A stretch of 64,000 bases of DNA from DAISJM01 sp036821485 (GCA_036821485.1 DAISJM010000007.1:36977-100976); one strand, 5' to 3'. Numbered from the stretch's first letter, positions 25,916 to 35,206 are shown. Notes: generated by a model from the sequence alone, not told the origin. Numbers and translations are program-made.

Positions 25916-26770
25916 TCACTTTCCCGCGGGTTTATCGATTGAATCCGCCGAAACAACGGGTTTCCCGTCTTCCAGCACATCCACCGATTTCACCTTCAGC
26001 GAGGTCTTGTGACGCGACGGAAAACTCTGCATGTCCAGGTTCTGAATGACCCAGACATCGCGGATTTTCTTGAAGCTCTTCACCTCCAGAAGCTTCACCA
26101 TCTGCCCGGTCCCATCGTAACCGGCAGCCTGCAACAGAATGTGAATCTGCGGATCGATCCAAAGACGCATGCCCGCATACGCGCCCGGTTCGGTCTCCGG
26201 CGCGGGAAGGTCGATGATGTAGCAAAAGCGGCCTTTGATTTCTTCCGCGCCAACCGTGCGCCCGCCCGGCCACCAGAGGAACGACAAGCTGAGGTCCGTC
26301 CAATTGACATCCGTATCCTGGATCGGCCCGTACAAATCCGGCGGCGGCGCGGAGACCAGTGGATCGCCCTTGTAGTAACGCACCTCGCGCGACCCGTCCG
26401 CGTTCAGCACAACATCCAACCCCTCGAGATCACGGCCAAACGCATCACGAATCGTGTACTTGGCCGTCGGCTGGCTCGCTCTCCAGTTGAGCTTCATCTC
26501 CGCATTCAGCGTGCGGTCCAGCTTCCCTTCGCGCGTGCGGGCCTGAAGCTGCGAGACGATCTTCAAGGGCACCGAGGGCAGGCTTTCCAATACGCTGTCG
26601 AGAAGCTGGCGCGCATCGGGCAGGTGATGCCGATCCGGCAGTTCCTCACGATCATCCACAGCGGCGCGCGCAGGAAGTCCGCAGCACACGACCGCCACGA
26701 CACAGGCCAAGGCGAGGCCCTGTATCCGACGCGCGGAAAACAATAAGGCAAGCAGCTTCAATGCGGACAT
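25916..26770 (-). CDS. LolA-like outer-membrane lipoprotein-sorting domain protein
   Basis: 284 residues with an N-terminal signal (LALACVVAVVCCGLPARA). The beta-rich body has features of the LolA/LppX-like half-barrel family (AKYTIRDAFGRDLEG, GRFCYIIDLPAPE, MRLWIDPQIHILLQAAGYD, KIRDVWVIQNLDM). Members carry hydrophobic cargo such as lipoproteins across the periplasm. The ATG begins one base after the lon stop codon, so translation is probably coupled to the protease. The closest family is the sorting-protein group found in many PVC genomes rather than classical LolA. Confidence 0.7.
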   Translation of the reverse strand: MSALKLLALLFSARRIQGLALACVVAVVCCGLPARAAVDDREELPDRHHLPDARQLLDSVLESLPSVPLKIVSQLQARTREGKLDRTLNAEMKLNWRASQPTAKYTIRDAFGRDLEGLDVVLNADGSREVRYYKGDPLVSAPPPDLYGPIQDTDVNWTDLSLSFLWWPGGRTVGAEEIKGRFCYIIDLPAPETEPGAYAGMRLWIDPQIHILLQAAGYDGTGQMVKLLEVKSFKKIRDVWVIQNLDMQSFPSRHKTSLKVKSVDVLEDGKPVVSADSIDKPAGK

Positions 26771-26771
26771 C

Positions 26772-29234
26772 TCAGGTCTTCTTCTTGTTCTTCTTCCCGG
26801 CCTTCCGGGTGCGATCGGCCTCTCGTCCGTTGGCCTCGCCGTTTTTCAGCACGAAATCAAGGGCCTCCTGGATGCTCGAAACAAAGATGAAGCTCAACTT
26901 CTTCTTCACCTCTTTCGGAATGTCCTCAAGATTCCTCTCATTGCGCTTCGGCAACACAACGCGCCGGATCCCCGCACGGCTCGCCGCAAGCACCTTCTCC
27001 TTGATGCCGCCGACGGCCATAACCTTGCCCCGCAGGGTGATTTCGCCCGTCATCGCCACGTCACCCGCCACCGGCCGCCTCGTCACCATCGACACCAGCG
27101 CAATCACGATCGCCAACCCCGCCGAAGGTCCGTCCTTGGGAATCGAACCTGCCGGGACGTGGATGTGAAAATCCATCTTCTTCGCGAAATCCCTCGGCAG
27201 CTTCAGTTTCTCGGCGTTTGTCCGCACGTAGCTCAACGCCGCCAGCGCCGACTCCTTCATCACGTCGCCCAGCGAGCCCGTCAACGTGAGCTGGCCACGA
27301 CCCGGCATCTGCGTGGCCTCAATAAACAGGATATCGCCGCCCGTCGGCGTCCAGGCAAGCCCCGTCGACACGCCCGCGTCCACCGTTCTCTCGGCCACTT
27401 CCGACTCGAAGATGTGTGCCCCGAGATGTTTGTGAAGGTCCTTCGGTTTCAAATCAAACGGACCCTTCCTCCCTTCCGCAACATCGCGCGCAATCTTGCG
27501 GCAGAGATTGGCAATCTCGCGCTCGAAATTCCGGACACCCGCTTCGCGCGTGTAGTCCATCACGAGATGCTCAAGCGTTTCCTTGGGGAACGTCACCCGG
27601 CTCTTCTCCAGGCCGTGCGCCGCAATCTGTTTCGGCACGAGATACTTCGCGCCGATATTGATCTTCTCCGTCAGCGTATAGCCCGGCAGGTCCAGCACCT
27701 CCATGCGATCGCGCAGCGCGTGCGGCATGGGATCGATGAAGTTCGCCGTGGTAATGAACAGCACGCTGGACAGGTCGAACGGTACATCGAGGTAATGATC
27801 GGTGAAGGTGGAGTTCTGCTCCGGGTCCAGCACCTCGAGCAGCGCCGCCGCCGGGTCGCCACGGAAATCCATCCCGAGTTTGTCGATCTCGTCGAGCATG
27901 AAGACCGGATTGCGCGTGCCCGCCTTGCGCAAGCCCTGGATAATGCGGCCCGGCAACGAGCCGATATAGGTCCGCCGATGTCCCCGGATTTCCGCCTCGT
28001 CGCGCATGCCCCCGAGCGACATCCGGATGAACTTCCGACCCAGCGCGCGCGCAATGGACTGCCCCAACGAGGTCTTGCCCACCCCCGGCGGTCCGACAAA
28101 GCAGAGGATCGGACCCTTGAGGTCCTTTTTCAGCTTCAGCACGGAGAGAAACTCAAGAATGCGATCCTTGATCTTCTTGAGGTCATAGTGGTCGCGGTCG
28201 AGAATCTTCCGGGCCTTGGCGATGTCCAGCATGTCCGTGGTCGAAACCGCCCACGGTAGATCGGTAAGCCAGTCGAGGTAGGTTCGAATGACGGCATACT
28301 CCGGCGACGCCGTGGGCACGTTGAGCAGCCGGTCCTTCTCGCGGTTCGCCGCCTCCAGTGCTTCCGGCGACATCTTCGCGCGGCCAATCTTCTCTTCCAC
28401 CTGCTGGATATCCTGCTGCTGCTGATCCTTCTCTCCGAGCTCGTTGCGGATCGCCTTCATCTGCTCGCGCAGGTAGAACTCGCGCTGGCTCTTTGAAAAG
28501 GATTCGCTGACCTTGTGCTGGATCTCATTGCCCAGCCGCAGCACTTCAAGCTCGCGGTTCAGCAGGGTCGTAAGCTTGGTCATCCGGGCCTTCGGCCGGT
28601 ACTCTTCCAGCAACGCCTGCCGCTCCTCCAGCGACATGTTCAGGTGCGAGGCAATCAGGTCCGCCAGCTTGCCCGGCCCCTCCACGTTGAACAGCGCGAT
28701 CTTCAGTTCCTCGGGCAACGCCGGCGACAGGGTGATGACTTCCTGGAACCGCTCCGATGCGTTCCTCGCCAGCGCCGTCAACTCGACCGTATCCTCACCA
28801 TCATCCTTGAGCGTGGCATAATGCGCCTCGAGGTAATGCGCGTTCTCGTGCGGGCGCGTGATGCAGCAGCGGGACAGCCCCTGCACAAGAATGCGCACCG
28901 TTTCGTCCGGGAACTTGAGCATCTTGATCAGACGCGCCACGCATCCGTATTCCTGGAGATCCTTCAGCTCCACGGTGTCGTCCGACGCCATGCGGTTCCG
29001 CTGCAGCACGCAGAGCAGGAAGCGGTTGCCGGACACGACGGAGTCGATCAGCCGGATCGAGCGCGCCGTGGTAACCACCAGCGGCGCAACCATGGAAGGA
29101 AACAATACGACATCGCTCAGCGGAAGAACGGGCAGAACTTTCGGAATCGCGTCGCCCTCGGGCCCCGGGCCGGGCGGCGTGTCGTCATGCGTCTGCTGCT
29201 CGACCGCTACGGTTTTGCGTGTTTCTTCCGCCAT
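26772..29234 (-). CDS. lon: ATP-dependent Lon protease
   Basis: 820 residues: N-terminal substrate domain (~30-230), coiled linker, AAA+ ATPase with Walker A GPPGVGKTS at 381-389 and Walker B FMLDEIDK, then the Ser-Lys protease domain with PKDGPSAG (Ser704) and GGIKEKVLAA (Lys747). It degrades misfolded and regulatory proteins in the cytosol. It starts 2 nt after the hsp20 stop and is followed by the LolA-like gene after 1 nt. The C-terminal tail is Lys-rich (KAGKKNKKK). Confidence 0.97.
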   Translation of the reverse strand: MAEETRKTVAVEQQTHDDTPPGPGPEGDAIPKVLPVLPLSDVVLFPSMVAPLVVTTARSIRLIDSVVSGNRFLLCVLQRNRMASDDTVELKDLQEYGCVARLIKMLKFPDETVRILVQGLSRCCITRPHENAHYLEAHYATLKDDGEDTVELTALARNASERFQEVITLSPALPEELKIALFNVEGPGKLADLIASHLNMSLEERQALLEEYRPKARMTKLTTLLNRELEVLRLGNEIQHKVSESFSKSQREFYLREQMKAIRNELGEKDQQQQDIQQVEEKIGRAKMSPEALEAANREKDRLLNVPTASPEYAVIRTYLDWLTDLPWAVSTTDMLDIAKARKILDRDHYDLKKIKDRILEFLSVLKLKKDLKGPILCFVGPPGVGKTSLGQSIARALGRKFIRMSLGGMRDEAEIRGHRRTYIGSLPGRIIQGLRKAGTRNPVFMLDEIDKLGMDFRGDPAAALLEVLDPEQNSTFTDHYLDVPFDLSSVLFITTANFIDPMPHALRDRMEVLDLPGYTLTEKINIGAKYLVPKQIAAHGLEKSRVTFPKETLEHLVMDYTREAGVRNFEREIANLCRKIARDVAEGRKGPFDLKPKDLHKHLGAHIFESEVAERTVDAGVSTGLAWTPTGGDILFIEATQMPGRGQLTLTGSLGDVMKESALAALSYVRTNAEKLKLPRDFAKKMDFHIHVPAGSIPKDGPSAGLAIVIALVSMVTRRPVAGDVAMTGEITLRGKVMAVGGIKEKVLAASRAGIRRVVLPKRNERNLEDIPKEVKKKLSFIFVSSIQEALDFVLKNGEANGREADRTRKAGKKNKKKT

Positions 29235-29236
29235 GT

Positions 29237-29671
29237 TTATGCCTCTTCCATGACGACGGTGATGCTGGTTTGCACGGAGTCTTTGGCGCGCGGCAGGCGC
29301 ACCTTGAGAATCCCGTTGTTGAAATGAGCGCGGGCATTCTCTCCGTCCACGGGGAACGGGAGCGCAATGATCCGGCGAAACGGCCCGTATTCGACTTCCA
29401 TCTGCCGGAACCGGTATCCCGCCGTGCTTTCGCCGCCGTAGGGGTCACGCCGGACGCCTTCGATGATCACGGCCTGCTCTTCCAGGTGGACGTTGATGCT
29501 TTCGCGCGATACACCCGCCAACTCCACCTTGATCATCACGTCGTCGGCACTTTCATACACGTCGGTGTTGGGCGACCATGCGCCCGCGCCGTGATGTTCC
29601 AGGAGATGATCCGAAAGCCCCGTGAGCTTGCGCTGAATTTGAGACCACTGTGAAAGAAGACTTTTTGTCAT
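29237..29671 (-). CDS. Small heat-shock protein, Hsp20/alpha-crystallin family
   Basis: 144 residues with the alpha-crystallin domain from ~40 to 135 (NTDVYESADDVMIKVELAGV, INVHLEEQAVIIEG, GPFRRIIALPFPVD, HFNNGILKVRLP). It is an ATP-independent holdase. The ATG at 29671 was chosen over an upstream frame because the Hsp20 N-terminus (MTKSLLSQWSQ) starts there and GGGGGA lies upstream. It forms a tight operon with lon, pairing a holdase with the protease that clears unfolded clients. Confidence 0.92.
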   Translation of the reverse strand: MTKSLLSQWSQIQRKLTGLSDHLLEHHGAGAWSPNTDVYESADDVMIKVELAGVSRESINVHLEEQAVIIEGVRRDPYGGESTAGYRFRQMEVEYGPFRRIIALPFPVDGENARAHFNNGILKVRLPRAKDSVQTSITVVMEEA

Positions 29672-29725
29672 GCGCCGTTCCCCCGACAGTTCCCCGTCAC
29701 TGCACCGCGTGATGTCCGGAACTTC

Positions 29726-29754
29726 TATGTACTCTGGCCGGAGGGCATTCTCAA
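29726..29754 (-). promoter_or_regulatory. Putative promoter of the hsp20-lon operon
   Basis: The minus strand has TTGAGA (29749-29754), 17 bp, TACATA (29726-29731), about 55 nt before the hsp20 ATG. No CIRCE inverted repeat or clear heat-shock sigma motif was found. Confidence 0.45.
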
Positions 29755-29788
29755 GTACGAAGGAACGCTCGGCGGCGGCCCGCAACGA

Positions 29789-31843
29789 TCAGCCCTTCAC
29801 CGCGCCCTCGGTCATGCCACGGATGAACAGCTTCATCGAGAAGACAAACAGAATGATGATCGGAATGCTGGCGATCGCGTAGCCGGCCATCAGCGGGCCC
29901 CACAGCTTGATGTATTCGCCCGCCATGCGGAGCAACTGCACCATGACCGGCAGCCGTGCGTGGTCGCGCATCACGATCAGCGGCAATACAAAATCATTCC
30001 ACGCGCCGAAGAACTGCATCACACCCACCGTCCCCAGGATCGGGCCCGACAGCGGGATGACGATCATCTTCAACTGTTGGAAATGGTTGGCGCCGTCGAT
30101 TTCCGCCGCCTCAAAAAGATCCTGGGGCGTGTCGGATATGAAGTTCCGCAGCACGAAGATGCCGAAGATCTGGCCGCCCGATGCCCCTACGATGATCAGC
30201 GCGGAAAGGGTGTTGAGCAGGCTCAGGTTGCGCAGCAGGATGAACAGCGGGACGAGGTTCGCGATGGCCGGCATCATCATCAGGATCAACAGCGCGTTCC
30301 AGAGGAAACTGGCGCCGGGCACCTTCAGGCGGGCAAAGAAATACGCGCCGCACAGCGCAAGGCCGAGCGTGATCATCGTCGAGCTGGTGGCGATGAAAAG
30401 GCTGTTCGCAACGGTCGGCGTGACCATGTCCCACGCGATCCGCCAGTTCTCCCAGTGGAACGGATGTGTCAGCGTTGCGGGTGCGAGATAGAACTGCTCG
30501 TTGTTCTTCACGCTCACGATCATCATCAGGTACAGCGGCAGAAACGCAAACGCCAGCACCAGCCAGATGTAGCCGTGCTTCACCAGCCGGAGCGACATGC
30601 CCCCGAGGGTATGCAGCGCGCGAAAGAACGGGTTTGTCTGCCGCCGGAACGCGCGCTCCACATACTGGTCGCCGCGACTCGGGCCGGCCTCCCGCCAGCC
30701 GCCCAGCGATTCCTTCGGCATCAACTTCTTGAAGAACGCCTTGATCGTTCCGTAGGGCAGGCCGATCGCGATGAGGATGATCGCCATGGACGAAAGATTG
30801 ACCTGCGTGTTGAACCGGTCGTAGACCAGGAGCCCCACGCCTGCCGCCAGGATCAGCCACCTCACCATCTTGCGCTGTGGCGTGTTGCCGCCTTCCGATT
30901 CCATCACGAACGTGCTGAGCTTCTGGAGCACCATCACCACGATGGTCAGGATGATACCGACCGCGCAGGCATAACCCATCTGCTGGTCCAGAAATGCCTT
31001 TCGGATCATGAACAACGCCGGCACCGTTGCCTTGCCGCCGGGGCCGCCGGCGATACCGGCCAGCGCCAGGATCATGCCCGCATCCTTCACCGTGTCGATG
31101 ATCACAAACACGAGCAGGAGGTAGATCGAGCCCATGATCAGCGGCAATTCGATCCGCGTGAACTTGCTCCACCAGGTCACCCCGTCGATCTCCGCCGCCT
31201 CGTAAACGTCTTTCGAAATGTTCTGCAATTTCGCGAGGTGCGTCAGCACCGCGAACGAGCCAACCCACGGGAAGCCCCACACGATGCAGGCGGTGATGAT
31301 CAAACGCGGGTCGCCAAGCCACGCCGGCATCTTGCCCGCCACAAAAATACCGCCCCAGTTGAACGTGGCATCCAAATGCGCCAGCAGATTGAACAAGCCC
31401 GTCACGTGAAGGAACTGGTTGAGATAGCCCGCCGTCGCCTCAAAGAAGAAGGACCGCCAGATCAGCACCACCACAAGGCCGGGGATCACCATCGGGATCA
31501 CGAACAGCGTGCGATAGAGGAACTGCATCCGGTCGCTCTTGCACCGGTGGATGGCCACGGCAACAAACAGCGCCGGGATCATCTTGACCACGTTCCACCC
31601 GCCAAGGATGAACGCCAGCTTGAACGAGTTCCAGAACTCCGTGTTCTTCAGAAGGTCGGTGTAGTTTCCAAATCCAACGAACTCGGAGATGTCCGCGCCA
31701 TTCCAACGGAAGAAGCTTTTGATAATACCAAGGCTCGCCGGGTAGTACTGGAACAACGCCACGAGAAACACCGTCGGGATGATGAAGAAATAGATCTCCC
31801 AGTGATGCTTCAACTGGTTCCATCGTATGAGCTTCGGAGTCAT
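29789..31843 (-). CDS. Sugar ABC transporter, fused dual permease (MalF/UgpA-MalG/UgpE type)
   Basis: 684 residues carrying two complete permease halves in one chain. The first half (~1-310) is MalF/UgpA-like with the EAA loop EAAEIDG at 215-221. A linker with two extra spans follows (~325-375). The second half (~420-684) is MalG/UgpE-like with EAAEIDG at 578-584. In most bacteria these are two genes. No ATPase subunit is nearby, so a shared MsmK-type ATPase must serve it. It follows the solute-binding protein by 94 bp. Substrate is probably an oligosaccharide. Confidence 0.92.
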   Translation of the reverse strand: MTPKLIRWNQLKHHWEIYFFIIPTVFLVALFQYYPASLGIIKSFFRWNGADISEFVGFGNYTDLLKNTEFWNSFKLAFILGGWNVVKMIPALFVAVAIHRCKSDRMQFLYRTLFVIPMVIPGLVVVLIWRSFFFEATAGYLNQFLHVTGLFNLLAHLDATFNWGGIFVAGKMPAWLGDPRLIITACIVWGFPWVGSFAVLTHLAKLQNISKDVYEAAEIDGVTWWSKFTRIELPLIMGSIYLLLVFVIIDTVKDAGMILALAGIAGGPGGKATVPALFMIRKAFLDQQMGYACAVGIILTIVVMVLQKLSTFVMESEGGNTPQRKMVRWLILAAGVGLLVYDRFNTQVNLSSMAIILIAIGLPYGTIKAFFKKLMPKESLGGWREAGPSRGDQYVERAFRRQTNPFFRALHTLGGMSLRLVKHGYIWLVLAFAFLPLYLMMIVSVKNNEQFYLAPATLTHPFHWENWRIAWDMVTPTVANSLFIATSSTMITLGLALCGAYFFARLKVPGASFLWNALLILMMMPAIANLVPLFILLRNLSLLNTLSALIIVGASGGQIFGIFVLRNFISDTPQDLFEAAEIDGANHFQQLKMIVIPLSGPILGTVGVMQFFGAWNDFVLPLIVMRDHARLPVMVQLLRMAGEYIKLWGPLMAGYAIASIPIIILFVFSMKLFIRGMTEGAVKG

Positions 31844-31852
31844 ATTCGCATG

Positions 31853-31948
31853 GGAGCGCTGGAGTATCGGAGTACTGGAGTGTTGAACCCGCCGAGGTCC
31901 TTCTTGTGCCCCATCACTCCGTCACTCCTTCGCTCCATTACTCCTTCT
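31853..31948. repeat. GGAGT.../...CCATCACTCC interspersed inverted repeat, copy 1
   Basis: The left half is rich in GGAGTAYTGGAGTGTTG units (31853-31884). The right half is rich in CCATCACTCC and CCATTACTCC units (31911-31948). The halves are largely complementary, so the element can fold into a long imperfect hairpin. It fills the gap between the solute-binding protein and permease genes and runs into the last codons of the former. A second copy lies at 56980-57100. Confidence 0.65.
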
Positions 31949-33635
31949 TTGCTTTAAGCCTCTTCTTGATCTTCTTCATCACTTCTTCGCTGTATTCGTA
32001 CGGGCCGACGGCTGCAATGTCCGGGCCCTTTTCGATCAGCTTGATCTGACGGTTATGTGACAGCTCGGACCAAATCTGGCGCGACGTGGTCAGCGCGCGG
32101 TACTTCACCCAAGCCGACGTGGATTCATCGCCCTCCGCCGACAGCGCCCGCGCACGAATACCCGCAAGGAACCGCTCGTTCTGGTACATGCCGCGACGCC
32201 AGTCGCGCTGCTGCTCCAGGAAATCCTTGAGCCCCTGCTCGCGATAGAACGGCTCAAACCTTGCGACGAGTTCGTCGTAGGAAATCTGATTCACCTGGTA
32301 GAGCGAGTAGAGCTGCATCCACCGCGTCGCCGTCTCGCCGCCAAGCCAGACGTTCATCGCGCCATACACGCCTTCGAGGTGCGGGGCAAAGGCCTCAAGC
32401 AACGGGTCCATCTTCGCGCCGACAATGCAGGGAATCCAACCGATAATCCTGTTCAACTCCTCGTTTTGCGGCTGCGAGGCGATGAAGAGAAGGAAGTCCA
32501 TCGCAATGTCCTGGTGCTTGCTCGTCCGCGTGATGCCAAATTGGAAGCCGCCGCCCGGCCGTTCATAGATCGGCCCTTCGACGATGGGGCCGTAGTAGGG
32601 ATCATCCTTGCCCGGCAGCGGAAAATCCATGACGCCGACTTCGAACAGCCCCTCGGCCAGTTTCTGCAGGCTGCGCGCGTCCCACGTTCCCGTGGTCATG
32701 AACACGGCCTTCTGCTGCGCGAAGAGAAACACCGCTTCATCCCGCGTGAGGCCGGTGTAGCCGGTCTGGAAAAAGTCCGTCACCTCGCGCAGCATGTGGA
32801 ACTTGGCTTCGAACGGCGGGAACTTCATGCCGAGCCGGCCGGTCTTGATGGCAACATAAAGCTCATCGTTGCCGACAAACGCATCGCGGTTGAAGTCGGC
32901 CTTTCGCACCGCGCCGTACGTCAGCGGGTCGAACATCATCGAATCCCACATGCCGAAGTGATAGCCGGAACCGGCAATGGCGATGTAGTTGTTGCCCTGC
33001 GGATCCTTCTGCGATGTGATCTTCTTGCATGCCGCGAGGAACGCGCGGTAGTCGTGCGGCGCCTCGTCGAGCCCGGTAAGCTTCTTCAGCATGTCGCGGT
33101 TGTAGAAGATGCGCACGCCGAACATCGAGAGCGGCATGCTCATATATTCCTGCATTTCATCCACGTAGGCCGTGCGCATGCCGTCTTTGTACGTGGATCG
33201 CAGCGGTGTCGTGGCCTGCTCCGTGCCCGCGTTGTGCGGGTTCGGCCGGTTCACCTCACGGCTCAGCGGAACAAAATAGCGGTTGTAATAGGATAGCCAG
33301 ATGTTGGCCGGCAGCATCGCGCCGACCTGCACGATGTCCGGGGCCGTGCCGCCCATCAACTGCGTACTGACCCATTGGCCGTACACGCTTTCGGGAATCG
33401 CATCCTGGATGATGTAGACATTCGGGTGCAATTCCCGATATCGCCGCGCCATTTCGTCGAGAGCATCGCGAACACTGGCTTCGAGTTGCCAGTGGCCTAT
33501 GCGGAGAACCGTCGCCCCGGGCGGCGCTTGACGGTTCCGGTAAAGCGCGATCATCGATGCGGCCCAGGCGAACACCGAGATCACCATGATCATGGCGAAG
33601 TATTCGCGGATGAATGTGAAGATTTTGCGAATCAA
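31938..33635 (-). CDS. Sugar ABC transporter solute-binding protein
   Basis: 565 residues. An N-terminal hydrophobic segment (YFAMIMVISVFAWAASMIALY) anchors or exports it, followed by a family-1 type extracellular binding domain (LRIGHWQ, GTAPDIVQVG, MPLSMFGVRIFYNRDML, FVFMTTGTWDARSLQ-like region, GGGFQFGITRTSKHQDIAMDF). It is longer than typical (~430) because of a ~120-residue C-terminal extension that is charged and helical, ending KKIKKRLKAKKE. It feeds the fused permease downstream. Its start overlaps the GxxExxY stop by 4 nt (ATGA). Confidence 0.9.
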   Translation of the reverse strand: MIRKIFTFIREYFAMIMVISVFAWAASMIALYRNRQAPPGATVLRIGHWQLEASVRDALDEMARRYRELHPNVYIIQDAIPESVYGQWVSTQLMGGTAPDIVQVGAMLPANIWLSYYNRYFVPLSREVNRPNPHNAGTEQATTPLRSTYKDGMRTAYVDEMQEYMSMPLSMFGVRIFYNRDMLKKLTGLDEAPHDYRAFLAACKKITSQKDPQGNNYIAIAGSGYHFGMWDSMMFDPLTYGAVRKADFNRDAFVGNDELYVAIKTGRLGMKFPPFEAKFHMLREVTDFFQTGYTGLTRDEAVFLFAQQKAVFMTTGTWDARSLQKLAEGLFEVGVMDFPLPGKDDPYYGPIVEGPIYERPGGGFQFGITRTSKHQDIAMDFLLFIASQPQNEELNRIIGWIPCIVGAKMDPLLEAFAPHLEGVYGAMNVWLGGETATRWMQLYSLYQVNQISYDELVARFEPFYREQGLKDFLEQQRDWRRGMYQNERFLAGIRARALSAEGDESTSAWVKYRALTTSRQIWSELSHNRQIKLIEKGPDIAAVGPYEYSEEVMKKIKKRLKAKKE

Positions 33636-34162
33636 GAGTTCCCCGCTCCATTCATCACGGCCAGTTCACTCAAGACAACGTCCGGATCGTTAACCGCGGA
33701 TGGCGCCGATAGCGCGGATTGAAAATGGGACCTGACCACACGTTTCCAACTCAGTCTCGCATACTTGAAGTTCAGGAGGAGCGCCACCTGAAGACCAGTA
33801 ATCGACAGATACCCTGTCATTTGAGCAATGTGACTCTCATTAAATGCAGAGGCTATTTTTGGATCTACAATCACGCGATCATCTACCAGCAAGTCGGGAA
33901 CCAGAGTTCCGATCAATTGACCTTTGTAGTGAACAGGAAAAGCCCGCTGCTGGTCGACCTTGTGTCCTCTCCGTCCCAGCTCAATCACCAGGGCATTCTC
34001 ATAGAGCTTCTCATCCAGGCCGGGGCGGAGTTCATTCAGCACGGTCATGGCCGCACCTATAATCTCCCCGCTCAATTCCTTTTCTATGAGATCTTCTCCC
34101 ATCCCTGTCTTCTCATTCCGTATCTGCGACATCTGCGTTATCCGCGGTTGAATATCAGTCAT
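33632..34162 (-). CDS. GxxExxY protein (PDDEXK-like family)
   Basis: 176 residues. It contains the family signature as GLDEKLYENAL and the following core (HKVDQQRAFPVHYKGQLIG, LVPDLLVDDRVIVDPK, QMTGYLSITGLQVALLLNF). In most members the latter part reads VELK; here it is VDPK, so the nuclease-like E-x-K is altered. Function of the family is unknown. It is wedged between the TPR lipoprotein (8-nt overlap) and the binding-protein gene (4-nt overlap), making it part of the operon. The start could also be at internal Met codons 11 or 21. Confidence 0.8.
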   Translation of the reverse strand: MTDIQPRITQMSQIRNEKTGMGEDLIEKELSGEIIGAAMTVLNELRPGLDEKLYENALVIELGRRGHKVDQQRAFPVHYKGQLIGTLVPDLLVDDRVIVDPKIASAFNESHIAQMTGYLSITGLQVALLLNFKYARLSWKRVVRSHFQSALSAPSAVNDPDVVLSELAVMNGAGNS

Positions 34163-35027
34163 TCCTGATTTTCGCTTCGACCTCGTCCATCCGCTTCAGC
34201 GCCTGCTTCGCGCCGTACTTCCGTATGTCGGTCGGATATTCTTCGATCAGCTTCCGGTAATACTTCCGCGCCGTATCAAAATCGCCGACCTCAAATTCCG
34301 CGATGGTGGCCAGGTTCCAGTACTGCCATGCGAATTCGGTGAAAGGATTGGTGGGGTCTACTTCCGTGGTCTCCAGCGAACGTTCTTCGGCCCAAAGCCT
34401 TTTCTCGGGGATGTTCAGCGTCTGGTACGACACCGCCATCAGCGAGTAAGCCGGGCCGATGAACTTCTTGGCCGGATCCTTGACGTACTCGTCAAGCGCC
34501 TCCAGCGCCTGGCGCGTTTCCTTTTCCGCCAGCGTCGAAATCAGCGTGGCCTGGAGATAGATGAACGCCTCTTCCGCCGCAAGGTGGTTCGGGAATCGGT
34601 CGATGACTTCTTGGTAGGCCTTCTGGACTTCCGCGTAATTCGGGTCCTCGCCAACGGGAACGAGATGTTTCGTGCGCGCCAGTGCCAGCAAGCTCCAGGC
34701 GGCCATGTCATGCTGCGGCGCTTCCTGCAACACCTGTTCATAAAGACCGCGCGCCTTGACGAGATCTTCGCCCGGGCGACGGAGATTCCACGTGGTAGCC
34801 AATCCGTAAAGCGCCTGCAGATGAAGATCGCTGCCCGGTGCCGATTGCGCGAGAATGGCGTTGAACTTGTCGATCGCCAGGTCGAATTCCGCCAGCGAGT
34901 AATCCATCCACGCCGCGGCAATGCTGTTTCCCTCGGCAGCTCCGGCCTTCTTCTGTGTGCAGGCGCACAGGCACAGCGCGCCGGCCAGCAGCACAGCAAC
35001 CAAGAGATACGTGAAACGTTTCACCAT
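34155..35027 (-). CDS. TPR-repeat lipoprotein
   Basis: 290 residues. The signal peptide ends in a lipobox (LCLCAC), indicating lipid anchoring. The body consists of tetratricopeptide-like helical pairs (YSLAEFDLAIDKFNAILAQ, DLVKARGLYEQVLQEAP, YAEVQKAYQEVIDRFPN, FDTARKYYRKLIEEYP), similar to outer-membrane assembly TPR proteins. The ATG at 35027 (MVKRFTYLL) starts the signal sequence; the frame is open further upstream. It is the first gene of the sugar-transport operon, suggesting a role in substrate capture or assembly at the cell surface. Confidence 0.8.
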   Translation of the reverse strand: MVKRFTYLLVAVLLAGALCLCACTQKKAGAAEGNSIAAAWMDYSLAEFDLAIDKFNAILAQSAPGSDLHLQALYGLATTWNLRRPGEDLVKARGLYEQVLQEAPQHDMAAWSLLALARTKHLVPVGEDPNYAEVQKAYQEVIDRFPNHLAAEEAFIYLQATLISTLAEKETRQALEALDEYVKDPAKKFIGPAYSLMAVSYQTLNIPEKRLWAEERSLETTEVDPTNPFTEFAWQYWNLATIAEFEVGDFDTARKYYRKLIEEYPTDIRKYGAKQALKRMDEVEAKIRND

Positions 35028-35112
35028 ATTAACCGGACTCTCAGATACCCGCCGATACGACGCCAAGAAAACACTGCCGCGCAGGGAACGTCAAGCCGCT
35101 CTTTCCCGCCCC

Positions 35113-35200
35113 GCTACTCACTGGTCACCCGTCTTTGCCCTGCAGGCTCCGCCGTGGCAAGCTTCTTACTTGGTCACTGCTTACTGATCACTGGTTACTT
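35113..35200. repeat. Degenerate heptad repeat (TCACTGG/TTACTGATCACTGG type), copy 1
   Basis: Short runs of TTACT, GGTCACT and GATCACTGG at 35113-35130 and 35165-35200 lie directly behind the stop codon of the large exoprotein gene (minus strand reads GTAACCAGTGATCAGTAAG). A similar run follows the PPi-PFK stop at 42701-42737. The rest of the gap 35028-35206 shows nothing recognisable. Confidence 0.5.
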
Positions 35201-35206
35201 CCCGCC

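Noticed and set aside
29672..29788. CIRCE or ROSE-type heat-shock control before hsp20
   Set aside because: No GCACTC-type inverted repeat and no U(U/C)GCU anti-Shine-Dalgarno element could be found; only an ordinary -35/-10 pair is visible.
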